27,020 nucleotides of DNA from Dissophora ornata (GCA_025201705.1 MU617012.1:1-27020), one strand, 5' to 3'; shown: positions 1 through 10,325, counted from the stretch's first letter. The notes: a model not told the origin generated them from the sequence alone. Numbers and translations: made by a program.

Positions 1-329
1 TTTTTTGCTACAAGTAGACCATCAAGTAATAAAAAGATTAAGGATTGAAAATAGCCTTGAGCTGGAATATAGTACATTCGCATATTGTTTATTGCATGTA
101 TTGTACAGTTGCTCGGGCGTGAAATGCTAGATCTGCCAAGAGTCGAAAATAGAAGAGGATCAAAGTCCAATGGCTCTCGCATCATCGGCCGTCTGGCAAG
201 GAAAAAATTATGGACAAGGGGGTGTGGGCGGGGTTAACCAGATAACAATTACCCGCACTAGTCTAAATTAAAGTTAGAGTTGTCACTGTGGACGGACGAA
301 CATGGTAGGCTTTTTTACGTTTTTGTGTG
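1..329. other. Intergenic, 3' flank of the glycosyltransferase gene
   Basis: No coding potential is visible here. The stretch holds the 3' flank of the leftward glycosyltransferase gene, including a reverse-strand AATAAA (TTTATT at 88-93). A forward AATAAA at 28-33 could belong to a rightward gene lying before the window. Confidence 0.5.
88..93 (-). terminator. Possible poly(A) signal of the glycosyltransferase gene
   Basis: TTTATT on the plus strand reads AATAAA on the minus strand, about 240 nt after the stop codon at 330. It is the only perfect hexamer seen downstream, but the distance is long, so this is tentative. Confidence 0.3.
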
Positions 330-1178
330 TTAAAACGGGAGCTTGATGAATCGAGCCAACCGCCAGTCTTTAAATGATGCGGGGCTGAAGTTGTGTCCTG
401 CCCAATGGACCACAAAGTCACCAGGGCGATACATCTCATGTAGGGTCTTGACTTCCCAATAGCTGTTAAAGCTGCACTGGGGCAGGTACTTGACGTTCCT
501 CTGGGCATCGAATGCATGGTCCTCATTCTCCAACAGTGCGATCATCCAGTCCTGCTCATTATTCACCTTGTCGATCCGATCCATAATAGCGCGCATGTAC
601 CGTCTTGACCAGTCATTGACCTTCAGCATAAAGACGCCTGCGTTCAACGAGTTTCGATCCTTTGTGACAATGAGTGAATACCGGTCGTCGACAAACCGCT
701 CCAGTTCAATATCCATATTTGCAATCAACGCATCCGTGTCGATCCAAAAGATCCAGTCGTGCTCATCTCTTTCCAGCTCCTCCAACAGGATGCTGATCTT
801 GGCCCAGGCGGGCACGTAGCCCTGAGAGACCACGTTCTCGAAATGAGATGTGAAGTTGTCGTGGAGTGCGTAGCGGCCCTTGTGATGGGCAACATATTCT
901 CGGCGGTTGTGAAACGAGAGTTCACCGAGGAACCGGCATTTGCTCTCAGGACTGGTGGCGGTGCAGCGCTCGCCCGAGAGGATGACGATGCTTGGATGTG
1001 GGTTAGGGTTGGTGAGGCGATTATCATTGTTGTTGCTGTCATTGTAGTAGTCAACGTGGGGGATGCATGTCCGAGGAAAGTGGATGAAGAGGACAGGGCC
1101 GAGAAGGAGGATGGTGATGAAGATGGATATGGCGAGTGCGAGGAGACTCTTTTTCCGGACGTGGAGGATGGCACCCAT
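330..1178 (-). CDS. GT34-family (GMA12/MNN10-like) galactosyl/mannosyltransferase, type II membrane protein
   Basis: Likely Golgi glycosyltransferase that transfers a hexose from a nucleotide sugar onto protein-linked glycans. The frame is open from an ATG at 1295 (321 aa), but a TATA-like CATAAAAG ends only 8 nt before that ATG and the extra 39 residues come from CT-repeat DNA, so I choose the ATG at 1178 (282 aa). This start gives a basic tip (HVRKK) and one hydrophobic anchor of about 22 residues (SLLALAISIFITILLLGPVLF), the type II topology of the family. In 321-aa numbering: WIFWIDTDALIAN at 181-193 contains the metal-binding DxD (186-188), NAGVF at 218-222, EQDW at 247-250 and HWAGH at 297-301, all GT34 landmarks in the right order. 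A short Asn/Asp-rich stem (85-98) links anchor and catalytic domain. No intron seen. The family is firm; which sugar and linkage cannot be told. Transcribed divergently from the F-box gene. Confidence 0.88.
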   Translation of the reverse strand: MGAILHVRKKSLLALAISIFITILLLGPVLFIHFPRTCIPHVDYYNDSNNNDNRLTNPNPHPSIVILSGERCTATSPESKCRFLGELSFHNRREYVAHHKGRYALHDNFTSHFENVVSQGYVPAWAKISILLEELERDEHDWIFWIDTDALIANMDIELERFVDDRYSLIVTKDRNSLNAGVFMLKVNDWSRRYMRAIMDRIDKVNNEQDWMIALLENEDHAFDAQRNVKYLPQCSFNSYWEVKTLHEMYRPGDFVVHWAGHNFSPASFKDWRLARFIKLPF

Positions 1179-1239
1179 GTATACGAAGCGAGGGAGCGAG
1201 AGAGCGACTAAAAAGGGACGAGGATTGTGTGCAAAGCGA

Positions 1240-1280
1240 AGGAGAGCGAGAGAGCGAGAGAGAGAGTGGAGGAGGAGGAG
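1240..1280. repeat. GA-rich microsatellite (GAGAGC/GAG units)
   Basis: The plus strand shows GAGAGCGAGAGAGCGAGAGAG and then GGAGGAGGAGGA, which reads as a CT-rich leader on the minus strand. It lies in the presumed 5' UTR of the glycosyltransferase gene. Confidence 0.7.
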
Positions 1281-1302
1281 GATAGCGTGGAGCACCCTGT
1301 CG

Positions 1303-1310
1303 CTTTTATG
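1303..1310 (-). promoter_or_regulatory. TATA-like box of the glycosyltransferase gene
   Basis: CATAAAAG on the minus strand, about 125 nt upstream of the preferred ATG at 1178. The CT-rich minus-strand leader between them fits a fungal transcription start region. This placement is the main argument against the longer start at 1295. Confidence 0.35.
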
Positions 1311-1860
1311 AGAACTATACAGACCTCTGGGCCAACGGCGATGTGTGGGTCGACAGGGGACCGGCGCACTATTTAGAGTTGGGCAGTAATAACGTTAATC
1401 CGCGGGTATGTCTCGCTAATCGCCGACATGTCATTTAGGAAGCGAAACTGCAGACATAGTACGGTACACGCAGAGGGCACACACACACACACTGGATGGA
1501 AATAGAAATGAACCAACATGTGCATCCCTCGGCCCTGCACCAGTCAATAGCTTAAACAAGGTTGGGTTGCCCAGAGCAAATGAATATTTCCATGTGTTTG
1601 CACCGCCGCGTCTGGCTTGGGTTGATCTTTCGTTCGTTGTGGACGTGCCTGGACTTGCCTGGACTTGCCCACACTCGCCCAATAATGGATATGCATGCAC
1701 ACATGGACACCGCCTAGAGCCCACACAAACACCTCCACCTCCTCTTGGAACACAAAAACTACCGCGCCCCCTCATCGTCCCTGCCACTCCATGTAATCGA
1801 GTCTCGGAGATCAATCTCATTTCTCCATGATCTTTCTCCCCGCTAAGCGCCCTGGCTGCC
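1311..1860. other. Divergent promoter region between the glycosyltransferase and F-box genes
   Basis: About 550 nt without a convincing gene separates two head-to-head genes. It holds a (CA)n run near 1478-1491 and a short tandem duplication around 1646-1670 (TGCCTGGACT twice). No clear TATA box was seen for the rightward gene. Confidence 0.5.
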
Positions 1861-3679
1861 ATGAATGCAACTCAACCCCAGCCACTACAACAGCCACAGG
1901 AATCAGCCCAGCAGCGCGTCTTTGCTCTGCCAGAGCTACGCGACCATATAGGTTTCTTCCTCAGTCCCACAGACATCCGACCTTGCACCCTGGTCTCGAA
2001 ACAATGGCACCAGGACTGGACTCCGATTTACTGGAAAGATATTCAGCACGTCTGTCCCTGGAATCTAGCCAGTTTCGGCCATTTAGTCCAACATCTAGAT
2101 CTACGGAGGACTACCTCCTTCTTGCGGACGGCTACCACCTTCAAACACCTGACCGTCATCCAGCGCCACTGCCAGAACCTACGTTCGCTAAAACTCATGG
2201 ATTTTATAATCGAACCCGCAGAGTTCAAGGCGTTTGTCATGGGCATCTCGACGACCTCTGCTGCTGCTGCCGATTCATCCTCCACCGTTTCAAAAGAGAC
2301 CGATCTGACAACTGGTATTACATCAGGATACACCGATACTATGGCGAGAAATGGCTATCTCTCCAACAGTCTGCAATTGCTTGAACTTCACTTTCCACCA
2401 GACTCATGCGCTCTGATCCTACCTTGGCTCATCCAGGCCAAGAGAGCGGGCCAACTACAGCAGCTGCGCTCATTCTGTATAGGAGAGGATCATAGGCTAC
2501 ACCTGTATCAACATGGATGAGCCCGAGTAGTATTCCCTAAAGTTCTCAGAAGTGTGTGCATTCCTGGACGAATTTCCGAACCTGACATCGTTCTCGTGCA
2601 ACCTTGAGATCGTTCCCGACACTAGAGCGCAAAGTCGCAGTAGCAGTGGACAGGAGCAACAGATATATAGTCACTTACAAGAGATGGAGATAATGCCGCA
2701 AGCGGCTTCAGTATTTGACAGTCTCGTCATCCAAATGCCTTACCTGACACAACTAAAACTCATTGTCTTTGGATACACCAACCCTTTCCCATCCATCGGA
2801 CGCCTCTGTCCCCATCTCACCTCCCTGGCTCTCGACATGGGATACCAGCGACAAGATTTTAGCGGATGGTTAGAAGACGATCTCCCCAGACAAGAACGTT
2901 CTTACCAATGGTGGATTGATCTTTTCAAGGGTCTCTCTAAACTCAAGAAACTCCAGGTGTGGTCTCTCAACTTGCCTCAGTTGGTCCTCCAGTCCATTGC
3001 GCTGTCGTGTCCGAACCTCGAGTATTTTTCAGCTTGTTTTAACTCCCTATTGTCGGTGCAAGGGATCTTGTTTGTGTTACAACACTGTCGAGCATTAAAG
3101 GAGCTGCATCTATGGCAGAGCTATGGTGTGAACTTGTTTGGACGCGTCGGTGGTGGTGGTGGCGATGATACTAGTAAAAACAGTAGTGGTAGTGGAGATA
3201 ACCAGCAGCAGGAGAGTCAGTACGGACTCTGGAAGGCGCCGCTGGAGCGTCTTTCGTTGAGTCAGGTTATTCTAAAAAGCGATGAGGAGAATGATTTTTT
3301 TCGGAGACAGATCCGACATTTAACCCAACTCAAGTCGCTCAAGATTGATTTTACATCCCGGCTTGGGAAAAGAGCATTTGTAGACCCGGAAGGTGGTGAC
3401 CTTGAACATCATAGTGGATCTGGGAGTGAAAAAAAATTTACCAAGAACAAGGAAAACGGTGGCGGTAGCAGCTACTGCTACCAGCACTTGGAAGAGCTTA
3501 GGCTGACGAACTTTAATGACCGTTCGAGAGAGACGATTTCGGAACTCGTGGATATCATGCCACGGCTGAGGTTTTTGGAATTGGGAGAAGGGTATGAGTT
3601 CGAGTGTACAGACATCCTCAGAGCGAAGGGTAGAGTTCCTTTAAATAACGCATTGGCATATCCGCGAAAAGTTTTGTGA
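1861..3679 (+). CDS. F-box/LRR-like protein, one intron with tandem acceptor
   Basis: Probable substrate adaptor of an SCF (CUL1) ubiquitin ligase. Exon 1 is 1861-2476 and starts MNATQPQP. An F-box-like segment lies at residues 19-58 (RVFALPELRDHIGFFL, then LVSKQWHQDWTPIYW). The frame stops at TGA 2518-2520, while a second frame is open from 2531 to 3679 and carries LRR-like repeats (FPNLTSF, LCPHLTSLAL, LSKLKKLQVWSL, CPNLEYFSACF, LEELRLTNF, MPRLRFLELG). The best join is an intron at 2477-2552 (76 nt, donor GTATAG, branch-like CCCTAAAG at 2535-2542, acceptor CAGAAG), giving 580 aa. The acceptor is a NAGNAG pair: the first AG (2548-2549) would make TAA at the junction, the second (2551-2552) keeps the frame. 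If that intron is not real, the gene is broken here. The middle has a Gly/Asp/Ser-rich insert coded near 3149-3210. Its target protein cannot be inferred. Confidence 0.75.
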
Positions 3680-3681
3680 TA

Positions 3682-3687
3682 AATAAA
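3682..3687 (+). terminator. Poly(A) signal of the F-box/LRR gene
   Basis: A perfect AATAAA begins 3 nt after the TGA stop at 3677-3679, so the 3' UTR must be very short. It faces the poly(A) signal of the P450 gene 54 nt away. Confidence 0.6.
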
Positions 3688-3740
3688 CGTGCATTCGTCC
3701 GTACAATTCACTCGTGTACGGCTAATAACATCTTATTTGT

Positions 3741-3746
3741 TTTATT
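3741..3746 (-). terminator. Poly(A) signal of the P450 gene
   Basis: TTTATT on the plus strand reads AATAAA on the minus strand, 18 nt past the P450 stop codon at 3764-3766. Confidence 0.6.
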
Positions 3747-3763
3747 CCATGATACAAAATGGT

Positions 3764-5795
3764 CTAGACGCGGTGCTTGACTCTGACCGGCAAGCCGTTT
3801 GCCATGGGCAAGGTGAGTGATGGGTGATACGCTGGCTCCTTGCTGGGCTCTACCAGCTCGAAGGAGAACTTTTGCATCATCATTGACATGATCGTAATGG
3901 CCTCGATCGTCGCGAACTGCTGTCCAAGACTAATATGCCGCAAAAAAAAAAAAAAAAAAAAAAAGACGACGACGATTAGGTACATTCTACCCCTTCCTTG
4001 TCAAGAAAACGCCAAAAGCAATACACGTATCCATATATGCATCTGCTTCTCATACCATGTGCGAGGTCCCAGGTGGAAGGCCACAAATTTTGCTTGCGAG
4101 GGCTTCTCGCCATTCATCCACCGCTCAGGCTTGTACTCGGTAGCATCTGGTCCCCAGATAGTAGTGTTGCGGCCCATGGCCCACGAACTCCATGAAATCT
4201 TTTCGTTCTTGTAGACTTTGTGACCCCCTGGCAAGACATCGTCTTCAACACAGGTCTTGATGTTCTTGGGCACTGAGGGGTATAATCTCAGAGCCTCATG
4301 GAAACAAGCCTCTGCGAATTTCTGCTGCTTGGTCGATTCGTATGAAGGCTCACCTCCTTGAAGCACACGGTCTGTCTCCTCGACCAACTGTTCGACGATA
4401 TCGCGATCGGACTGCTGACGATGCATCAGATAGAATGTCCACGAGAGCGCCTGTGCGGTCGTATCACGACCAGCCAAGATAAAGTTGTTCAATGTGTCCC
4501 TCAACATCACATCCGACAAGGGCTGACCATTCTCATCCTGGGTCTCCATGAAGAGTTGCATCAGATCCTTGCCGCGTCCCTCTTGCAGACCCTCTTCACG
4601 GCGCTTACGGATCACTCTGTACGCAAATTCGTCCACGATCTTGGTATCATTGTCGACCTGATCCAGCGTGCCAGTCCACCAGTCACGGAGTTTCCAAAAT
4701 GGGAACATCAATCTCTCAGAGAGGTCGTGGTTTAGACGATCGAATGCTGCGGCAAAAGGGACTTCTTCGTCTGGCTTCTTGAGACAACCAAAGGACTGAC
4801 CAAACGCGATCTCGCCAAAGGAATCTATGAGATCAAAAGGGCAAAATTTACAAAAAAGAGTAACCGGTGTCAATAAAAATCCCCTGGCTATCTGAACTTG
4901 ACGAGGGAGGAGAAAAAGGAAAGCAAAGGGTTATAGACATTACCCAACGTGTATTTGTAAAACAAGTCCTGAAGATCCACAACCTCGCCGCTGTCAGCTT
5001 TTGCAGAGAGGTGGTCGATAACCAGCTGAGCCTCCTGAACAAACACAGTGCTGGTGTAGTTGCGGAAAGCTTTGACGTTGAAGATATGACTGGCCAACTT
5101 GCGCTGCCACTTCCAGTGCTAGATCAAACAAAAAAGTAAAACGCAGCAACAGCATTAGGATTCGCTGTGCGATACACACTACACATGCAAACATAGACAA
5201 CTACTGTCCCAAAAGAATAGTTTACCTCACCGTCGGCACCAAAGATTCCTGTAAATTTTCAGAGGGAGACATCGATAATCAATGGGTTAGCCGGCATGAA
5301 TTTTCTCTGTTCCCTATTTCTTTTTCTTTTTCTTTTTCTTTTTTTCCTCTCTCATTCGCTCCCCAGTAGAGAATAGGCTTCAGCCTTACCTTCGCCCACC
5401 ATGGGTTCCAATGTATTCTTCACAATGGAACCTTTCTCATACGCCCAAAAGTTAATCCTCAAGACATGGTCGACCATAGACGGATCCGCAATATTGATGA
5501 CCCTTCCCAGACCGGGGATCGTCATCGCATAGATCATTCCATATTTGCTATGGTTAAGAGTTTGTTGTTGAAGGACCCAATCTCTGGGCATAGACAAGAT
5601 CTGGAAAAGGTTTCCCAGGAGAGGGATACTCCAGGGTCCTGGGAGGTCGGTTCGGTTGGGAACGCCATAGACGGATCTGCGGTATTTGAGGATAAGGTAG
5701 ATTAAGTACGCTCCAAAGGCCTTTGAGATGTTGGGACGGGTGATGGCCTGGGCTAAGACACTGCTCAGAGCTTGGAGTTGTGAGTTGGAGGACAT
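3764..5795 (-). CDS. Cytochrome P450 monooxygenase, microsomal, five exons
   Basis: Heme monooxygenase; the fold resembles CYP4/CYP52-type fatty acid or alkane hydroxylases, but the substrate is unknown. Exons (minus strand): 5390-5795, 5226-5248, 4944-5118, 4056-4824, 3764-3929. Introns are 141, 107, 119 and 126 nt, with donors GTAAGG, GTAAAC, GTAATG, GTATGA and all ending in AG. The exons sum to 1539 nt, exactly 512 codons plus stop. Seen: hydrophobic N-terminus (FGAYLIYLILKY) with the proline hinge DLPGPWSIPLLGN; helix C HWKWQRK (144-150); I-helix oxygen-activation motif AGRDTT (319-324); K-helix ExxR (E378, R381); PERW (434-437); heme loop FHLGPRTCLG with ligand Cys458, whose codon is split by intron 4. 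All catalytic landmarks are present, so the enzyme should be active. It needs an NADPH-P450 reductase encoded elsewhere. Exon 2 is only 23 nt and encodes IFGADGE. It converges with the F-box gene. Confidence 0.93.
3942..3964. repeat. A23 homopolymer inside P450 intron 4
   Basis: On the coding (minus) strand this is a T23 tract ending 12 nt before the 3' splice site, preceded by the branch-like CCTAATC. It therefore serves as an extreme polypyrimidine tract. Homopolymers of this size are prone to length change. Confidence 0.85.
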
Positions 5796-5972
5796 TCTTG
5801 TTTTGTTTTTGTTGCTGGAAGGATAAGAGAGAACTTGAAACGAGCCGAAGGCTGGCCCGATGATCTTTTTAGGGTGTGTGGAGTGGCAAAATTCCGACTG
5901 TGACTGAGCCTGTGGAGAAATAAGACGAGCGATAATGGAGAGAAAGGTGGGGAATGAACAAGAACAGAAGAC

Positions 5973-5982
5973 TTTTTATATA
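5973..5982 (-). promoter_or_regulatory. TATA box of the P450 gene
   Basis: Minus strand TATATAAAAA, about 180 nt upstream of the P450 ATG at 5795. It is a strong TATA match in the right orientation, with a CT-rich minus-strand stretch downstream of it. Confidence 0.45.
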
Positions 5983-6442
5983 CGACGAGACACAAAAGGA
6001 TGAGGGCCGACTCCAAATTGCCACGACGACGATGACGACGACGTTCATCGATCGATCACCATCTCCAATTGATTTCATTAAACGATCCACTGCTCTGGTG
6101 AGCAGGAGGTCTCCCTGCCTGGCTCGCTTCGCTCTCGGCTGGCGAGATGTAAAATTAAAGAAGCTATTTCGTCGATTTCTCAGATTGCCTTTTTTGGTGA
6201 GAAATCACACGGCAAAATTTTACCGTCAAACGTGCACACAGTCACACGAACCAGGGAATACAAGTTATACAACGATGAGCCGATTGCTACTTTGTCAAAA
6301 AGGATATTTTTTTTCTTATCTGCTAGACTTGCCCACTCGGCTGGCTCGGACGTGTATCAAGGTTACATACACGCATCAACAGAATATGCGCCTCAGACAC
6401 TTGTAGAAGAGTTTAGGTTTTGACACGCGTATTTTTGTAACT

Positions 6443-6448
6443 TTTATT
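6443..6448 (-). terminator. Poly(A) signal of the ATPase gene
   Basis: TTTATT on the plus strand reads AATAAA on the minus strand, about 90 nt beyond the ATPase stop at 6538. Confidence 0.5.
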
Positions 6449-6537
6449 CCTTGACACTCATGGTATATGGATACTGATGTGGATTGTGTGTGGAAGATGT
6501 GAGGGGTCAAGAAAAATCCAGAGCATGTGTCCTTTCT

Positions 6538-9500
6538 CTACCACGCTATCCTACCAATGATACTCCTAGGGAACACCCGCACGATCAACTTTCGGATCTC
6601 ATCCGCCAAAAGGAGGAACAACGCGCAGGGCACCGGCAGCAACCAGTACTTGATAGGGACAGAGTTAGTCAACATCAAGTTTTGGATTCCGGGAGTCTCT
6701 GTGACCAGGACTGCGACCAAGAACGAGAGGAGAATTCCAAGGAACAGCCAAAGGTTACGGCGCTCCTTGCGGAATGGGTCGGCCTTGAGAATCGACTCGC
6801 GACGGTTGCGGACCGAGAGAATGTTACCCCATTGCATAATTACGAGCGTGACGAAGCAAACGCACTGGCCCGTGTTGACATAGTAGTTGTTAAAGTCATC
6901 AACACTGACACCATACTTGAGTTTCTCCTCGGGGATATTACCAAAAGTGAAGACCAGATCCCGGAAACCAAGACCGGTGTACTCCTTCAGATACAGGAAG
7001 AAGAACATGTTGCAGAAGAAGGTCATGATGGTGCCGACAAAGAAGTAGGATTGACCGTAGATCTTGAGAGTGATCAGATGCTCCTTCTTGGAGTTGCGGG
7101 GTTTTAGCGACAGAAGGTTGAACTCTTCTTGCTCCATTACCAAGGCCGTGCATGGGAAGGTATCCGTGAAGCAGCAGATGATAACCATCAGGAACGAGGA
7201 CAACGACAAGGGAGCTCCCAGGAAGGTGTTGATCAACACGGGCCAAACCTCGGACCAAGAACCGGCTGGAAGCAAGTAACCAATAACCTTTTGCAAGTTC
7301 TGGAAAGCAAGACGGCCAAGACGGATAGCAGCGGGGATAGAATCGAAGCCACCGAGCAAGATCAAGTCAGCAGCCTCGATAGCAACATCCGAGCCGGACA
7401 CAACGGCGACACCGACATCGGCAGCCTTAAGAGCGGGGGCATCATTCACACCATCTCCAGTTACAGCAACAATACCGTCGCGTTGCTGGAACTCGGATAC
7501 AATCCTGAGCTTTTGCTCGGGCGAGGTGCGAGCAAAGACAATCTCTTCGTAGGTGCAGACCAGATCCCACTCTCCGGGGCTCATCTTGCTCAGATCTGTG
7601 CCAGTCAGGACAAGCGAGGTGCCTTCACGGAAGCGTGGGACACCAATTTCGTACTCGCTAAGACTCTCTTCGTATGAAGACATTTCAGACGCGATAGCCT
7701 CCTTCGTCCTGCCGTAGCTCGGATCCATGATGTGGTTGTATGTGTGGGGTTCGCGTTCACTCGAGAACAATCCGATTTGTTTGGCAATAGCAGCGGCAGT
7801 CAATCCATAGTCACCGGTCACCATGAAGAACCGTGCACCAGCCATACGGCAAGCCTTGATGGTCTCCTTGATTTCAGGGCGTGGGGGGTCCATAATACCG
7901 ACAAGACCAAGAATGCAGAGCTCCTGAAGTCCCTGGCGAGTCAATTCTTCCTGGATTGCGTTCGAGGTCGAGGAACCGGCAACAGAAAGATGACGATCGG
8001 CCAAGTAAGGGCTGTAGCGACCCTTGCAGAGCATCAAGACACGTTGACCACGGCGGGACCATGCCTGCTGGATTCTGGAAAGCTCTTCGCTCCACTCCTG
8101 AGTCAGGGGCTGGGGGGATGATTTGTTGTTGACGGACCAGTACGAGGTGCAGTAGGGTAGGAGAACATCGGGCGCACCCTTGACAAACACGAGCATGTCG
8201 TCCTTCTCGTTGGGGGAAGTGTTACCGGCGCTCATCATATTGGATCCAAAGAGAGTCTTGATAACCTGGGGCTCACCAGAGGTGCCTTGGTAAACAGTCA
8301 TCATCCATTTGTTGCGGGAGTTAAAAGGAATTTCCAGTATACGTTCAAAGCAGGTCGTGAGTGCGGTCGTGTCCGAAACACTGGAAGCAAAGCGCAAGAG
8401 AGCGCTGTCGGTGGCATCTCCGAGGACCTTGCGTTCCGCAAGAGGCAGGTGTTTGGTCTCGCTATCGAACTTGGCATTATTACAAAGTTCAGTCGCCAAC
8501 TGGAGCTGACGGATCGACAGAAGCAAGTGGTCATCATCAGGCTGGGGCAGAGTATTGGCCCCGATACCCTTCTCGATTTTACTGCTGAATTCTTCTGGGG
8601 TCGATTCGTGGTCGAGGAACGCGACGTTGGTGACGTGCATCTTGTTCTCAGTCAGGGTACCGGTCTTGTCGGAGCAGATGACATTAACGCAACCAAGGGT
8701 CTCAACCGTGCTGAGTGCCTTGGGAAGGATGTCGTTCTCGCGCATTCTTCGGGCAATCATAAGAAGTGTCAAGGAAACACAGACGGGGACACCTATTGTA
8801 ATATTCAATGTGAACAAAAAATGTTACACACAGATCTTGTCGCGTTCAAACAAAATCGCGCTACAAATACTCACCCTCGGGAATGAAGGCAATAACGCAG
8901 CCCATGAGCGTAACGAGCAAGTACGCAACAGACATAAAATTAGGGTGGTCGGGGTGCAACCAAGTTAGCCATACGACCGTGATGAAAACGATCAGCAAAA
9001 CGGTCATAGTGATAATGATGCGAATGAAACGGGTGATCTCCCTCTGGATAATGGTTGTCTTGGGCTTGCGGCCAGTTGTCAACTTGTTAATACGGCCCAT
9101 CAGGGTGTCGTTGCCTTTCAAGACCACCACACCAACGCAAGAGCCCTGAACGACGTGAGTGCCCATGAAGGCAACGTTCTTGGACTCCAAAAAGTTCTCA
9201 TCTGTGGCGGTGGTGCTGGCCTCGATGGCATCACTCTCGCCGGTCAGGACAGAGCGGTCGAATCGTGTGTCGCTTGAAGCTTGGAGAAGGCGGAGATCAG
9301 CAGGGACCTTGTTACCGAGGGAAAGATGCACGCGGTCACCAACGACCAGGCTTGAGGCGGGGATTTTGATCAGTTGTCCATCACGAATAACGTGGCAGTC
9401 AGCGGGGATCATGTCAATGATTGAGGACATGACGCGGGCAGTGGAGAAGTCTTGGAAAGCCGAGAAACCCGCTTGAAGAATAATAACAAACAGCTGTACG

Positions 9501-10106
9501 ATACCAAAGTGTGGTGTGCAAAGGAGGAATGTTAGGGCAATATACCAAAGATACTATACAAAAAACAGAAACATGGCAACAGTGACCTACGACAAGGATG
9601 GCCAATGCCAAATTGGTGATGTTTGGGGGGTTTGACAGTGGCGGTCTCCAGCAAATGATGAAAGTGATCACACCGACCCAAAGGATGGAGCAAAAGCCTC
9701 CAAAGAGGTAACCAAAGATCTTCTTGGCGTAGTTGGGCTTGCGCACCGTTAGTGTGTTAGGTCCATTCGCCTTGAGTCGGCGCTCGGCATCCGCTTTAGC
9801 CAGACCCAAGGTCTCGTTGGAGTTGAAGCGAAGGTTGATCTCGGTCTCAGACAGCTTGTGGAAGTCAACGGTAGAGAAAAAGTCGGCCTCGGAGGAGAGA
9901 TCCTCTTCCTTAGACTTGCCCTTGAAGCCCCAGGAAGACTTTTTCGAATCCCCAGCGATAAAGCCGTTCTTTCCGGAACGGTGGGTCTCAGTAACGTGGA
10001 TGGAGAGGGTGCGGTACTCGATGGGGACAGCATTGCCCTGCGCGCGCTCCATGGTCTGTGTACGGACCATGTTGAGCGACTTTCTAATTTCTTTGTTGGG
10101 GGCCAT
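6538..10106 (-). CDS. P-type cation-transporting ATPase, fungal type IIC-like (Na+/K+-ATPase alpha-related)
   Basis: ATP-driven cation pump of a cell membrane. Exons (minus): 9591-10106, 8875-9493, 6538-8792; introns 97 and 82 nt (donors GTAGGT, GTGAGT), total 3390 nt, 1129 aa, the usual size. Landmarks: actuator TGES (256-259); M4 FIPEG (375-379), split by intron 2; phosphorylation site SDKTGTLT with Asp420; nucleotide-binding KGAPD (583-587); MVTGD (702-706); hinge TGDGVNDAP (823-831); C-terminal membrane bundle ending IGRIAW. Every catalytic residue is intact, so it should pump. The IIC assignment rests on M5-M6: GYLLPAGSWSEVWP keeps a glutamate (893) at the position of animal Glu779, and CCFTDTFP (918-925) keeps the Thr-Asp pair (animal 807/808) but has Cys where animal pumps have Asp804. 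I recall similar CC-TD versions in other fungal members. Ion specificity is therefore open, and no beta subunit is seen. The Lys/Ser-rich first 70 residues look like a cytosolic tail. Confidence 0.94.
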
Positions 10107-10315
10107 GGTTTTTAACGTTTTTACGTGGTGTATTGGATATGGAAGTGTATTGATGGAAGAGGTTCAGAGAAGGAAGATGGTGGGTGTCAAGCGTTTACAC
10201 GCCAGGGGGAGGGAAGGAGGAGACTAGAATTATGGGATTGAGGCGAGTGAGACTGCAGTGAAGAGAAGCGAGACTCTACTGAAGAATAAACCGAAAGAGG
10301 AGGGAGGCCCAGGGG

Positions 10316-10325
10316 CTATTTATTA
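10316..10325 (-). promoter_or_regulatory. Possible TATA-like element of the ATPase gene
   Basis: Minus strand TAATAAATAG about 210 nt before the ATPase ATG, followed by a CT-rich leader on the minus strand. The match is imperfect. Confidence 0.28.

Larger units (their letters stand above)
5796..6537. other. Intergenic: P450 promoter and 3' flank of the ATPase gene
   Basis: Roughly 740 nt between two leftward genes. It holds the P450 TATA box and leader, and the ATPase poly(A) signal. Short open frames exist but have neither coherent composition nor recognizable motifs. Confidence 0.5.

Noticed and set aside
1178..1295. N-terminal extension of the glycosyltransferase from the ATG at 1295
   Set aside because: A TATA-like box ends 8 nt before it, the sequence is CT-repeat translated as Leu/Ser, and it would place extra residues before a good type II membrane anchor.
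5954..6406. 150-codon forward frame between the P450 and ATPase genes
   Set aside because: Opposite to the P450 promoter, without domain, splice continuation or poly(A) signal.
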